64,000 nucleotides of DNA. It comes from CAADGU01 sp035444285. GTDB taxonomy: Bacteria; Chloroflexota; Anaerolineae; Promineifilales; Promineifilaceae. This document shows positions 13,112 to 22,019 of this stretch, one piece after another. The translations under genes were made by a program, and so were the position numbers. The notes beneath the pieces are model-generated. The model was not told the DNA's origin. It worked only from the letters and a program-made list of their open reading frames with translations, and searched no databases. Location: contig DAOMOK010000006.1 in NCBI GenBank assembly GCA_035444285.1, forward strand, positions 248,001 through 312,000, written 5' to 3'. The number at the start of each line of letters is the position of its first letter. Positions within the stretch are counted from its first letter, which is position 1.

Positions 13112-15901
13112 TCAAGCATTTGCAGCCGTTTTGTGCGTCCGGCGTAGGATGAACTTCATGATCTCATACACCACCGTCAACGCCAGGCACAAGCCAATGC
13201 ACAGCAACCATTGATCGCCTGTTAATTGCACCAGCCCCAAAATACGTTGAGTAACCCCAGCTTCAGTCGCTATCCATGTCAGGAAAAGGGCTAACCCATA
13301 TAAGCCCACCTGCCGCCGGTCGCCTACTGTGCCCATTTGGAAAACGGTTTCCGTTTCCGAACGAGAGTTGAGGCCCATTGTTACGTTGAACAGCGAGAAG
13401 AGAACAAAACCCATCGTGGCGGCAGTTGCCGCATTGGTTGCCTCATAGGTCATTTCTACGGCCAGAGTGCTGATGGCAATGAGCGAACCAACAATGATCA
13501 ACCGTCCCCACTGTGCCCGCGAAAGAACCGGTTGGCTTAACGGCCGTGGCTTGCGGTCCATCAATCCGGCTACCGGTTTGTCAAAGCCCAAGGCAATGGC
13601 AATCGGCACTTGTACCAGGAAGTTGATATACAACACCACCAACGGTTCAAACGGTACACCACCGAGGACAAAGAAGATAGCTGCGCCTAGATAACTGCCA
13701 ATAAAGGCCACCAGCGCCGTAATCTGGAAACGGATGAACTTGGCCAGGTTGTCATAGATGGCACGGCCGTATTCTACTGCCTTCACAATGGTAGCAAAGT
13801 TGTCGTCGGTCAGAATCATCACCGCCGCCCCTTTGGAAACCTCTGTGCCGGTGATACCCATGGCCACGCCAATATCTGCTTTCTTGAGGGCTGGCGCATC
13901 GTTCACGCCGTCCCCAGTCATGGCGACGATATTTTGTTTCTCCTGCAACAACGTTACCAGCCGAATCTTGTCTTCCGGGGCCACCCGCGCTACCACGCCA
14001 ATGTCATCCAGTTGTTGTTTCAGCTGATCATCGGGAATAGCTGCAAATTCCGCCCCCGTCAAGGCGCGCCCTTCAATGCCCAGCTCATGGCCGATAGCAG
14101 CGGCCGTTACCGCGTGATCGCCGGTGATCATGCGCACCTGAATACCGGCGCTGTGGCATTTGGCAATGGCATCCTTCGCCTCGGCGCGCGGCGGGTCCAC
14201 AATACCCACCATTGTCATCAGCGTCAGGCCATTGATCAGATCAATCAGTTTGGCTTTGGGGTCAAAGGTTTGGGGGTCAAAATCTTTATACGCCACCACC
14301 ATCACCCGTTCGCCAGCGGCGGCCATACGGTCATTTTCCACCAGAGCCAATTTGCGGTTCTCGTCGGTGACGGCCACGTTCTCCCCTTCGGGCATCCAGA
14401 AGTAACCGGCGCGACTAATCAGCACGTCGGGCGCCCCCTTGACAAAAGCGCGCACCACTGGCTTGCCCTGGTCATCCTTCAAGTTGTGGAAGGTGGCCAT
14501 GAACTTGTAATCGGAGTCAAAGGGAACTTCGGCCACGCGAGGGTACATCTGGCGGGCATCTTCAACGCTCACGCCGCCCTTTTCGGCCAGCACAATCAAG
14601 GCCCCTTCGGTCGGGTCGCCAATGAGCGCTTCGCCGTCCAGACGGGCGTCAGCGCATAAAGCCATGCCGAGCATCACCTGGGTCAGGTCAATGGTTGGCC
14701 CACCGGCGCTTTTGATCTGCCCTTCGGTGGTGTAGGGGGTGGTGCTTTTTTGCCAGGGTTGCCCGGCGGCCAACCCTCGTGTGAGCTGTAGTTCGCCGGC
14801 CGTACCGTACCCTTCACCTGTGACCCGATAACGATTTTGGCCGGGGATGGAAAACTCAACGGCCGTCATCTTGTTCAGCGTCAGCGTACCGGTTTTGTCT
14901 GAGCAAATGGCCGACACAGAACCCAGCGTCTCCACAGAAGGCAGGCGCTTGACAATGGCGCCGTGTTCAGCCAATGTGCGGGTTCCCATGGAGTACAGCG
15001 TGGTGATCACGGCGGGCATACCGGTGGGAATCGCCGAGATAGCCAGGGCAATACCAGCCAGGAAGATAGCGTCGAACTCCTGCCCCTGTCGCAAACCCAA
15101 AATGATCATCAAGACAAAGGTAACGCCAGCAATCGCAGCAATGATGATCACCAATCGGTCGAGTTGTTTCTGCAAGGGGGTTTTGTCCGCTTCGGTTTTG
15201 TTCAACAAGTCGGCAATGTGCCCCATCTCCGTATTCATGCCGGTGGTGGTGACGATCATTTCGCCGCGCCCGCGGGTGACAGAAGTGTTCATAAAGGCCA
15301 TATTATGGCGGTCGCCCAACGGTACATCCGCTTTGTCAATCACCTCAGAATCTTTGGAGGATGCAACACTTTCCCCGGTGAGCGCGGCCTCTTCAATTTC
15401 CACAGTGGCGGTGACAAAGAGACGGCCGTCGGCGGGCACCCGATTTCCCGCTTCCATCAACACAATATCGCCCGGCACCAGTTCTTCGGCGTCAATCTCG
15501 ATGGCCTGGCCATCGCGGCGCACGCGGGCAATGCTCTTCATCATCTTTTCCAATGCCGATAAGCTGGCTTCCGCCTTCGATTCCTGGCTCATGCCCAGCA
15601 CGGCGTTGAAAATTGTCAGACCAATCAAAACTAGAGTCGTACCCCACTCTTGGGTAAATATCTGGTTGACAACAGCCGCGCCCAACAACAGGATTTGCAT
15701 GAAATCCTGGTACTGGCGCAGGAATGCCTGCCAGCCGGATTCTTTCTTTTTGGCGGCCAGGGCGTTACGGCCGTGCTCCTGCAAACGCTGCTGTGCCTCG
15801 GCCGTGCTCAGCCCTTTTGCCGGGTCTACTTTCAGTTGTTGGGCCACTGCCTCCGGCGTCAGACTATACCACTTAGGCTGACTATCAGTTGATGCTGTCA
15901 T
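13112..15901 (-). CDS. P2-type cation-transporting ATPase, specificity unclear
   Basis: At 929 residues this has the full P-type plan. An N-terminal cation-ATPase domain (LTPEAVAQQL) comes first, then TGES in the A domain, DKTGTLT with the phosphorylated Asp335, and TGDGVNDAPAL at the hinge. The membrane helices resemble P2 calcium pumps, but the ligands do not. The M4 motif is PTGMP instead of PEGLP, and in M6 the calcium pumps' N-x2-T-D becomes N-x2-V-Q. The acidic residues that bind calcium are therefore absent by eye alignment, and the transported species is unknown. It lies in a same-strand series with a ZIP-like gene and PPK2. Confidence 0.9.
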   Translation of the reverse strand: MTASTDSQPKWYSLTPEAVAQQLKVDPAKGLSTAEAQQRLQEHGRNALAAKKKESGWQAFLRQYQDFMQILLLGAAVVNQIFTQEWGTTLVLIGLTIFNAVLGMSQESKAEASLSALEKMMKSIARVRRDGQAIEIDAEELVPGDIVLMEAGNRVPADGRLFVTATVEIEEAALTGESVASSKDSEVIDKADVPLGDRHNMAFMNTSVTRGRGEMIVTTTGMNTEMGHIADLLNKTEADKTPLQKQLDRLVIIIAAIAGVTFVLMIILGLRQGQEFDAIFLAGIALAISAIPTGMPAVITTLYSMGTRTLAEHGAIVKRLPSVETLGSVSAICSDKTGTLTLNKMTAVEFSIPGQNRYRVTGEGYGTAGELQLTRGLAAGQPWQKSTTPYTTEGQIKSAGGPTIDLTQVMLGMALCADARLDGEALIGDPTEGALIVLAEKGGVSVEDARQMYPRVAEVPFDSDYKFMATFHNLKDDQGKPVVRAFVKGAPDVLISRAGYFWMPEGENVAVTDENRKLALVENDRMAAAGERVMVVAYKDFDPQTFDPKAKLIDLINGLTLMTMVGIVDPPRAEAKDAIAKCHSAGIQVRMITGDHAVTAAAIGHELGIEGRALTGAEFAAIPDDQLKQQLDDIGVVARVAPEDKIRLVTLLQEKQNIVAMTGDGVNDAPALKKADIGVAMGITGTEVSKGAAVMILTDDNFATIVKAVEYGRAIYDNLAKFIRFQITALVAFIGSYLGAAIFFVLGGVPFEPLVVLYINFLVQVPIAIALGFDKPVAGLMDRKPRPLSQPVLSRAQWGRLIIVGSLIAISTLAVEMTYEATNAATAATMGFVLFSLFNVTMGLNSRSETETVFQMGTVGDRRQVGLYGLALFLTWIATEAGVTQRILGLVQLTGDQWLLCIGLCLALTVVYEIMKFILRRTHKTAANA

Positions 15902-15938
15902 AATCGTTTTCTCCTCTATTTCAAAAGTAACTCAAGTA

Positions 15939-15971
15939 AGACATCCGATTTTTTGGAAAAATCGGATGTCT
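15939..15971. repeat. Family C inverted repeat
   Basis: Arms AGACATCCGATTTTT and AAAAATCGGATGTCT flank a short loop. It lies between the ZIP-like and P-type ATPase genes, ending three bases before the ZIP stop codon. Related copies are at 7074 (inside leuS) and 20003. Confidence 0.85.
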
Positions 15972-15973
15972 GA

Positions 15974-16690
15974 TTACTGGGCGACGGACAACATCGCTGC
16001 TGCCAGAAAACCCATCACGGTAAAAAGCCCCACCAGCTTGCCGCCATGTTCAAATGCTTCCGGCATCATGGCGTCGGCCAGCATCGTCAGCATAGCTCCG
16101 GCGGCAAAAGCCTGGGCATACAGCCCGTCCAGTTCCGGCCGTCGGTTAATGAGCAGATAGCCAAAGCCGGCCGAAGCTGCCGAAACGAATACCAGCAGCG
16201 CCCACATCCAGAAGATATGTTGGCGCGAATACCCGGCGGCGGCCAGATTGACCGTGCCGGCGACGCCTTCAGGCAGGTTGGAGATGAACACGGCCGTGAT
16301 AAAGGCCACGTTCACCGCCCCACCTAGCGCCAGCCCAATGCCCAAAATGAGCGATTCCGGCACATTATCCAGCAGTGTGCCAATAAAAATAGCCGCCCCA
16401 GAGCCGGTTTGTCCACCGGTAATATCCTTCCGATCCGCGCCGCCCCGGTGGTCAACCAGCCAATCGCCCACAAAAAAGGCCAGTGCGCCCGACGCAAACG
16501 CCAGCGCCATACCTCGTCCCACCAGCACCGATTCCGGCACCAACTCATAGGCAATGGCGCTGATCAACGCGCCCGCGCCAATGCCCATGATCATGCCAAT
16601 CGTGCGGTTGGATAGACCACGATTCGCCAGCAAATACCCGATCAACAACGAACCCGCCGCCAGTCCGCCCCACCAGATTGCCGAGAGCAT
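15974..16690 (-). CDS. ZIP-like metal permease, copy 1
   Basis: This 238-residue protein has about eight hydrophobic segments. The signatures DNVPESLILG and SNLPEG correspond to the metal-binding helices 4 and 5 of ZIP transporters (HNxPEG in the classical form), here with Asp-Asn in place of His-Asn. The C-terminal ADAMMPEAFEHGG adds a further His. Zn, Mn or Fe transport is likely, but the direction and metal are not determinable. A paralogue sits at 22020-22760. It follows PPK2 and precedes the P-type ATPase on the same strand. Confidence 0.75.
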   Translation of the reverse strand: MLSAIWWGGLAAGSLLIGYLLANRGLSNRTIGMIMGIGAGALISAIAYELVPESVLVGRGMALAFASGALAFFVGDWLVDHRGGADRKDITGGQTGSGAAIFIGTLLDNVPESLILGIGLALGGAVNVAFITAVFISNLPEGVAGTVNLAAAGYSRQHIFWMWALLVFVSAASAGFGYLLINRRPELDGLYAQAFAAGAMLTMLADAMMPEAFEHGGKLVGLFTVMGFLAAAMLSVAQ

Positions 16691-16716
16691 AGCTACCTCA
16701 ATGAGAAGTAAATTGC

Positions 16717-16765
16717 CGGAGGGGAGGCTTTAGCCGACATCGTTTCGGCTAAAGCCTCCCCTCCG
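16717..16765. repeat. Perfect 21-bp inverted repeat
   Basis: Arms 16717-16737 and 16745-16765 are perfectly complementary (CGGAGGGGAGGCTTTAGCCG and its partner) around a seven-base loop. It fills most of the gap between the PPK2 stop and the ZIP start. No T run follows, so it is more likely a repeat element than a terminator. Confidence 0.85.
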
Positions 16766-16774
16766 ACACCAGTA

Positions 16775-17638
16775 TCAGTAGATCTCCGGCACAAACCGAA
16801 AGGGGTGGTCGGGTTCAACGTAATTGCCCTTGGCCTGCCGTTTGGGGAACTTCACCTGTTCGCGCGGCACTTCTTCATAGGGCACCACACTGAGCAGATG
16901 GGAAATGCAGTTCAGGCGCGCCCGGCGTTTGTCGTTGCCATCCACCACATACCAGGGGCTATCGTCGGTGTCGGTGGCGGCAAACATGGCGTCGCGGGCG
17001 CGGGAATAGTCGTACCAATGGCTGTAGCTTTTCAAATCCATCGGCGTGAGTTTCCAGATTTTACGGCCGTCGTCATCACGTGCTCTCAGGCGCAAGGTCT
17101 GGTTTTCCATGCTCACTTCCAGCCAATACTTGATCAGGATCACGCCTGAATTGATGATGGCCCGTTCCACCGGGGCGGCATATTTCAGGAAGTATTCCAC
17201 CTGCTCTTCGGTAGCAAACCCCATCACCCGTTCCACACCGGCCCGGTTGTACCAACTGCGATCAAAGATCACTACTTCGCCGGCGGCGGGCAGATAAGGC
17301 ATGTAACGCTGAAAATACATCTGCGACTTTTCTCGTTCGGTGGGTGCGGATAACGCCACGACCTTAAACACACGCGGGCTGGTGCGTTCGGTGATGCGCT
17401 TGATGACGCCGCCTTTTCCGGCCGTGTCGCGCCCCTCAAAGACGATGCAGATTTTAGCCCCGGTGTATTTCACCCACTCCTGCATTTTGACCAGCTCCTC
17501 CTGGAGCGGTCGCATCTTCTTTTCAAACTCCTTGTTGGAGAGCGGTTCAGAGGTGGTCACGGCCGTAGCTTCCATCACAACCTCTTTTTCTTTCTCCTTT
17601 CCCTTCTTTCCTTTCTTTTTGCCCTTTTCCTTTGCCAT
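16775..17638 (-). CDS. ppk2: Polyphosphate kinase 2
   Basis: PPK2 transfers phosphate between polyphosphate and nucleotides, usually making ATP or GTP. The P-loop is GRDTAGKGG (residues 69-77), the Walker B/lid region is IFDRSWYNRAGVE (124-136) and the basic lid contains ERTSPRVF. The first 20 residues are an extraordinary Lys/Gly/Glu run that lies outside the fold and could bind polyphosphate. The length of 287 residues fits the one-domain class. Its position beside arginine deiminase genes suggests a common theme of ATP supply during starvation, which is inference. Confidence 0.93.
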   Translation of the reverse strand: MAKEKGKKKGKKGKEKEKEVVMEATAVTTSEPLSNKEFEKKMRPLQEELVKMQEWVKYTGAKICIVFEGRDTAGKGGVIKRITERTSPRVFKVVALSAPTEREKSQMYFQRYMPYLPAAGEVVIFDRSWYNRAGVERVMGFATEEQVEYFLKYAAPVERAIINSGVILIKYWLEVSMENQTLRLRARDDDGRKIWKLTPMDLKSYSHWYDYSRARDAMFAATDTDDSPWYVVDGNDKRRARLNCISHLLSVVPYEEVPREQVKFPKRQAKGNYVEPDHPFRFVPEIY

Positions 17639-17664
17639 GCTCGTCTCCTTCTACAATCAGAGGA

Positions 17665-17688
17665 GCGGGGCACGAAGGCGTGCCCCGC
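17665..17688. repeat. GC-rich hairpin upstream of PPK2
   Basis: GCGGGGCACG and CGTGCCCCGC form a perfect ten-base-pair stem around AAGG. It lies between arcA and ppk2. It has no T run, so its role is unclear. Confidence 0.65.
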
Positions 17689-17765
17689 GTGGGATGCTCA
17701 CATCCTCCTCGGTTAAATTGCCCAAATTACCAATCTCTCAATCTCCTAAGCTCCCAATCTCTTCC

Positions 17766-18992
17766 CTACACCGGGTCGCGCCACACCGGGCAGGTCATAC
17801 AATGACCGCCGCCGCGCCCGCGCCCCAATTCCGAACCGGGGATGGTGAGCACCGTGATACCGGCTTTGCGCAGGCGGGCATTCGTCCACTCATTCCGGTC
17901 ATAGGCCACGACCACGCCGGGCTGCAAGGCCACCACATTGTTGCCATCATCCCATTGTTCCCGTTCCTGCTCAAACTCATCGCCGCCGGTAGGCACCACG
18001 CGCAGCTTTTTCAGCCCTAACGCCTCCTGTACCACGGCCAGCCAACCTTTTTCTTCGACGGTGACATCCATTGTACCTTCTTTGTTGCTGGGCCGATAGC
18101 TGATGGGTTGGATGGTGTTAACCACCCGCTCGTAAATCGTTACCAGGTCATGGTCACAGAAGGTGAAGATGGTATCCAGGTGCATACTGGCCCGGTCGGG
18201 CGGCATTTTAGCGGCAATAACGCGGGTGGCTGCACCATGTTTGAACAACGCCTGCGCCACCTGCCCCACCGCCTGATAAGTAGTGCGTTCGCCCATGCCA
18301 ATCAACACCACGCCATTGCCGACGGGCATCACATCGCCACCCTCAACGGTAGCATTGCCATGATCCACATCCGGGTCGCCCCACCAGATTTTGAAGTCGC
18401 CACCCTTAAATTCGGGGTGGAACTTGTAAATAGCTGTCAGGTGCAGTGTCTCTTTGCGGCGGGCGGGCCAGAACATGGGGTTGACGGTGACGCCGCCATA
18501 AATCCAGCAGGAACTGTCGCGGGTGAAGAGTTGGTTGGGTAGAGGAGGGATGACAAACTCGCCGCCGCCCCAGGCTTTGCGGGCAAAATTGCCCAGTTCG
18601 CCGGGCAGTTCGGCAATGGTCACGCCGCCAATCAGGTGCGCCACCAGTTTGACCGGTTCCAGGCTGTCCAACCAGGCGCGAAGTTCTGGCACCACGCCTA
18701 CGCCCACTTCATTCGCCGTTATTTTGCGGTCAAGGATGTAGGCTCTCCCTTCCGGGTCGGCCACCACTTCTTCCAGTAACTCATGGACGCGCATGACCTT
18801 GACGCCCGCTTCTTCGCGCATCAAATCCACAAAAGCGTCGTGGTCTTGCCGCGCCTTGCGCGTCCAGATCACATCGTCAAACAGCAGTTCCTGGCAGTTG
18901 CTCGGCGTCAACCGCCGCATCTCCAGCCCTGGCCGATGCACAATCACTTTACGCAGCTTACCGACTTCTGAATAAACTCCAAATTCGCTCAT
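17766..18992 (-). CDS. arcA: Arginine deiminase
   Basis: The enzyme converts arginine to citrulline and ammonia, the first step of the arginine deiminase pathway. Recognisable blocks are the N-terminal LRKVIVHRPG, FTRDSSCW, the catalytic EGGDVMP, HLDTIFTF, and the catalytic Cys398 in GGGHCMTCP. At 408 residues the length is normal. The ATG at 18992 is preceded by AAGGAGAG. A longer frame upstream runs into a family B repeat and is rejected. It follows arcC on the same strand, 82 bases apart, with the repeat between. Confidence 0.96.
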   Translation of the reverse strand: MSEFGVYSEVGKLRKVIVHRPGLEMRRLTPSNCQELLFDDVIWTRKARQDHDAFVDLMREEAGVKVMRVHELLEEVVADPEGRAYILDRKITANEVGVGVVPELRAWLDSLEPVKLVAHLIGGVTIAELPGELGNFARKAWGGGEFVIPPLPNQLFTRDSSCWIYGGVTVNPMFWPARRKETLHLTAIYKFHPEFKGGDFKIWWGDPDVDHGNATVEGGDVMPVGNGVVLIGMGERTTYQAVGQVAQALFKHGAATRVIAAKMPPDRASMHLDTIFTFCDHDLVTIYERVVNTIQPISYRPSNKEGTMDVTVEEKGWLAVVQEALGLKKLRVVPTGGDEFEQEREQWDDGNNVVALQPGVVVAYDRNEWTNARLRKAGITVLTIPGSELGRGRGGGHCMTCPVWRDPV

Positions 18993-19013
18993 GGTCTTGC
19001 TCTCCTTTGGTTT

Positions 19014-19068
19014 GTTCGTAGTAGGCGATTCATCGCCTTCCGACGGCGATAAATCGCCTACTACGAAC
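19014..19068. repeat. Family B inverted repeat between arcC and arcA
   Basis: Two 24-base arms (19014-19037 and 19045-19068) with one mismatch flank a seven-base loop. The sequence is nearly identical to the copy at 8928-8982. It occupies almost the whole gap between the two arc genes. Confidence 0.9.
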
Positions 19069-19074
19069 GGTTCC

Positions 19075-19992
19075 TTATTTGACGATGTTGGTCCCGGCCG
19101 TGCCGGCCACAATTTGCTCAATATCTTCCAGAGAGCCAATGGCGGCGCGTTTGCCGGTGTTTTCGACGAATTGCACGGCCGCGCTGACCTTTGGCCCCAT
19201 GGAACCGGCGGCAAAGTTGTAAGACTTCAATTCGGATGCCGAGATGTGGCCCAATTTGCGCTGGCTTTCTTTGCCCCAATCCAGATAGACGCCATCCACA
19301 TCGGTAGCCATCACAAACAGGTCGGCCTCCAGTTCGCGGGCCAATAGTTCGCTGACCAGGTCTTTATCAATGACCGCTTCTACACCCACCAGGGTGCGCG
19401 TTTTATCCGGCAAATACATGGTGGGGATACCGCCGCCGCCGCCACAGATGACGACGGTGTGGTGCTCCAGCAGCCATTTGATCGGCCGCATTTCAAAAAT
19501 GCGTTTGGGCAGGGGTGAAGGCACCACTCGCCGCCATTTATTGCCATCTTGCTTGAACACCCACCCTTTTTCGGCCGCCAGTTTGTCCGCATCTGCTTTG
19601 TCATAGATGGGGCCGACAAATTTGGTGGGGTTTTGAAAGGCGGGGTCGTTTGGGTCTACTTCCACCATCGTCAGGATGGTAGCGAAGGGGACTTCAAAGG
19701 GGAGCAGGTTGCCCAATTCCTGCTCGATCATGTAACCAATCATGCCTTCGGTTTGTGCCCCCAGTACGTCCAGGGGATACGCCTCCACATCTTTGTAGGC
19801 GGCGGATTGCAAAGCCAACAGCCCTACCTGTGGGCCGTTGCCATGAGACAAGACCAACTGATGTTTTTCGGCGACAGGGGCTAAGGCTGTGGCGGCCGTT
19901 TTGACATTGGCGCGTTGGACTTCGGCCGTCATCGGCTCACCCCGTTTTAAGAGGGCATTACCGCCTAAAGCGACTACGATTCTCATATTCAA
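19075..19992 (-). CDS. arcC: Carbamate kinase
   Basis: This enzyme makes ATP from carbamoyl phosphate and ADP, the energy-yielding last step of the arginine deiminase pathway. The N-terminal VALGGNALLKRG and the loop SHGNGPQVG are family hallmarks, and VICGGGGGIPT and EAVIDKD complete the amino acid kinase fold. It has the usual length of about 305 residues. It is upstream of arcA on the same strand, separated by an inverted repeat. The matching ornithine carbamoyltransferase is 4.5 kb upstream. Confidence 0.96.
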   Translation of the reverse strand: MNMRIVVALGGNALLKRGEPMTAEVQRANVKTAATALAPVAEKHQLVLSHGNGPQVGLLALQSAAYKDVEAYPLDVLGAQTEGMIGYMIEQELGNLLPFEVPFATILTMVEVDPNDPAFQNPTKFVGPIYDKADADKLAAEKGWVFKQDGNKWRRVVPSPLPKRIFEMRPIKWLLEHHTVVICGGGGGIPTMYLPDKTRTLVGVEAVIDKDLVSELLARELEADLFVMATDVDGVYLDWGKESQRKLGHISASELKSYNFAAGSMGPKVSAAVQFVENTGKRAAIGSLEDIEQIVAGTAGTNIVK

Positions 19993-20002
19993 TTCTCCTC
20001 TC

Positions 20003-20035
20003 AGACATCCAATTTTTTAGAAAAGTCGGATGTCT
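20003..20035. repeat. Family C inverted repeat
   Basis: AGACATCCAATTTTTTAG and its partner ending TCGGATGTCT form a hairpin with two or so mismatches. It lies in the arcC 5' region, a few bases before its ribosome site. Confidence 0.8.
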
Positions 20036-20051
20036 GATGGCTAATCTCCAT

Positions 20052-20345
20052 TTAGCTGGTGCTGCCATACGGCAGCCGGTTCCGGTTGCCGTAACCGCCA
20101 CCGGCATACATGCCGACATCCATGACAACGGCCAGAGCCAGCCAGACCCAATCGAAGCCAATGATGCCATTGGCGCCGGCGACGGCTACGTACATCAAGG
20201 TTGTCCAGGGCAGGAACAAGAAGCCCAGGAACGGCCAGATGAACGTATCAAAAGCTGCCTGCCAACGTACAGGCTGGATCAACCACCAGACCAAAATACC
20301 GGCGCGGGGGCCTAAGAACAGTAGGGTCGTGAACAAACAACACAT
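20052..20345 (-). CDS. Small conserved membrane protein, copy 1
   Basis: A 97-residue protein starting MCCLF, with about three hydrophobic segments, a conserved core FLFLPWTTLMY and FDWVWLALA, and a glycine-rich C-terminus containing GGGYGNRN. A clear paralogue, with the same opening and ending, is at 36851-37150. I know similar proteins as conserved hypotheticals of no assigned function. AAGGAG lies nine bases before this ATG, while an ATG seven codons upstream overlaps that site. It sits between the M20 peptidase and arcC. Confidence 0.75.
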   Translation of the reverse strand: MCCLFTTLLFLGPRAGILVWWLIQPVRWQAAFDTFIWPFLGFLFLPWTTLMYVAVAGANGIIGFDWVWLALAVVMDVGMYAGGGYGNRNRLPYGSTS

Positions 20346-20402
20346 AATGAAATCTCCTTTTTGCACTGTTAAATAAGTTTTCTAAACTTTTACGCTTTCC
20401 CT

Positions 20403-20486
20403 GTCATTCCGAGCGAAGTCTGCGGAGCGAGGAATCTCTCCTGTACAAGTAACAGGGATTCCTCCTCGAAGACTCGTCGGAATGAC
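20403..20486. repeat. Family E inverted-repeat element, copy 1
   Basis: An 84-base element begins GTCATTCCGAGCGAAG and ends with a near reverse complement (GAAGACTCGTCGGAATGAC). The terminal GTCATTCC/GGAATGAC arms and the internal GAGGAATC words are shared with 56812-56897. It resembles a miniature inverted-repeat element, but no transposase is present. Confidence 0.8.
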
Positions 20487-20499
20487 ATGCCGACAACCA

Positions 20500-21969
20500 T
20501 TACAAAACCATCTCTTTTGTGCCCCATACCTGCATGAGTTGGGCATAAAATATGACCATACGCGCCATGCCCGCGACGGGGATGCGCTCGTCAATACCAT
20601 GTTCCAGTCCCCGGAAAGTTTCGTCCATGACCAGTGAGGTGAAGCGAAAAATATCATCACAGACGGAGACAAAGTGCTGGCAGTCTGTGCCGCCCAACAT
20701 GACGAAGGGGGCGACGGGTGGGTTGTCAAAGACCTGGCAAATCGCTTGCTTGAGACCAGCGTACACGGCCGTCTGATGCGAAGACACAGGCAGCGCTTCA
20801 TTAAATTTGCCGGGCACGGGGCTGAATTGCACCCGCTCGTCTTTGATGACTTTTTTAATGTGCTGCAACACGTCGGCGATGGTGTCGCCGGGCAGCAGGC
20901 GGAAGTTGACAATGGCTTTGGCTTCGGCGGGCACGGTGTTGTCTTCGATGCCACCCTGGATGATGGTCACGGCCGTTGTCGTGCGCATACTGGCATTCAT
21001 TTCCGGGACGGGCACCAGCCAGCGCCGCAGCAGCGGGTGGAACAGCCAGACATTGGCGAAGGCTACCTGAACGTATAGGGGCGCCGCCCGGCCAATGCCA
21101 TGATAGAGCGAACGCAAGCGGCGCAGGCGTGGCGGCAAGGGGTGGTTTTCCAGGCGGGCGATGGCTTGAGCCAGAATGCCAATGGCCGTCTGGGGTGGGG
21201 GCGTGGAGGAGTGTCCGGGTGTGCCTTTCACGGTGAATTCCACTGTTAGATACCCTTTCTCGCTGACGCCTATCAACGCCACCGGGCCGCGCACGCCGGG
21301 GGCCATCCCTTCAATGATGCCGCCGCCTTCATCTACGATGCCCGCCAGATGGATGCCGCGCTCTTTGAGCAGTTCACCCATGATTTTGCAGCCGTTGACG
21401 CCGCCGGTTTCTTCGTCGTGCCCCAGGCCAAAGAGGATGGTGCGTTCCGGCTGGTAGCCCTGCCGCAGCAGCGTTTCGGCCGCTTCCATGATGCCGATGA
21501 GTTGATTTTTAATGTCCAATGTGCCCCGGCCCCAGATGAAACCGTCGGCGATAACACCGGCGAAGGGGGGATGCGTCCAGCCTTCGGGCGGGGCGGAGAC
21601 GACATCCTGGTGGGCCATGAGCATGATGGGTTCCAGTTTGGGGTCACGGCCGTGCCAGGTATAGAGCAAACTGTACCCATTGACGACCTCGCGCTCTAAC
21701 TGTTGGTGTACCAGGGGGTAGGTTTCGGCCAACATCTGGTGCAGTTGGTGGAAGGCTTCGGGGTCAGGCGTGCCGGTGTCATCCAGGGGGGCGGTGGGGC
21801 AGCGCACGGCCGTTGCCAGATGGTGGGCTATCTCTGCTTCATCAACGGATACGGCCGTGAACGGCTGCACCGTCCCCTGCCCACGCTGGAACAGGATCGT
21901 GCGCACCACCACATACACGGTGGTCAGCAGGAGGATAATCAGAATGGCGTAGAGGATGTTAAGGAGCAT
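20500..21969 (-). CDS. M20-family metallohydrolase with N-terminal membrane anchor
   Basis: This 489-residue protein resembles carboxypeptidase PM20D1/CPS1-like M20 enzymes. The first 20 residues are a hydrophobic anchor (ILYAILIILLLTTVYVV). Metal-site motifs are MLMAHQDVV-like (LMAHQDVVSAP), WGRGTLDIKN and GHDEETGG, then the dimerisation domain with GHSSTPPPQT, and a distal His in GGTDCQHF. It would cleave peptides or N-acyl amino acids at the membrane surface. It lies between the ZIP paralogue and a small membrane protein in the same direction. The substrate is unknown. Confidence 0.88.
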   Translation of the reverse strand: MLLNILYAILIILLLTTVYVVVRTILFQRGQGTVQPFTAVSVDEAEIAHHLATAVRCPTAPLDDTGTPDPEAFHQLHQMLAETYPLVHQQLEREVVNGYSLLYTWHGRDPKLEPIMLMAHQDVVSAPPEGWTHPPFAGVIADGFIWGRGTLDIKNQLIGIMEAAETLLRQGYQPERTILFGLGHDEETGGVNGCKIMGELLKERGIHLAGIVDEGGGIIEGMAPGVRGPVALIGVSEKGYLTVEFTVKGTPGHSSTPPPQTAIGILAQAIARLENHPLPPRLRRLRSLYHGIGRAAPLYVQVAFANVWLFHPLLRRWLVPVPEMNASMRTTTAVTIIQGGIEDNTVPAEAKAIVNFRLLPGDTIADVLQHIKKVIKDERVQFSPVPGKFNEALPVSSHQTAVYAGLKQAICQVFDNPPVAPFVMLGGTDCQHFVSVCDDIFRFTSLVMDETFRGLEHGIDERIPVAGMARMVIFYAQLMQVWGTKEMVL

Positions 21970-22019
21970 AAACGAACTCGAAGTGGCGCGGTTGGAAACC
22001 GGCCACAGCAGGTGAGCTT

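Noticed and set aside
14847..15881. A 344-codon plus-strand reading frame opposite the P-type ATPase gene
   Set aside because: It mirrors the codon bias of the ATPase on the other strand and shows no motif of its own.
18993..19214. An N-terminal extension of arginine deiminase
   Set aside because: The extra residues come from a family B repeat and the end of arcC, and the family begins at the ATG at 18992.
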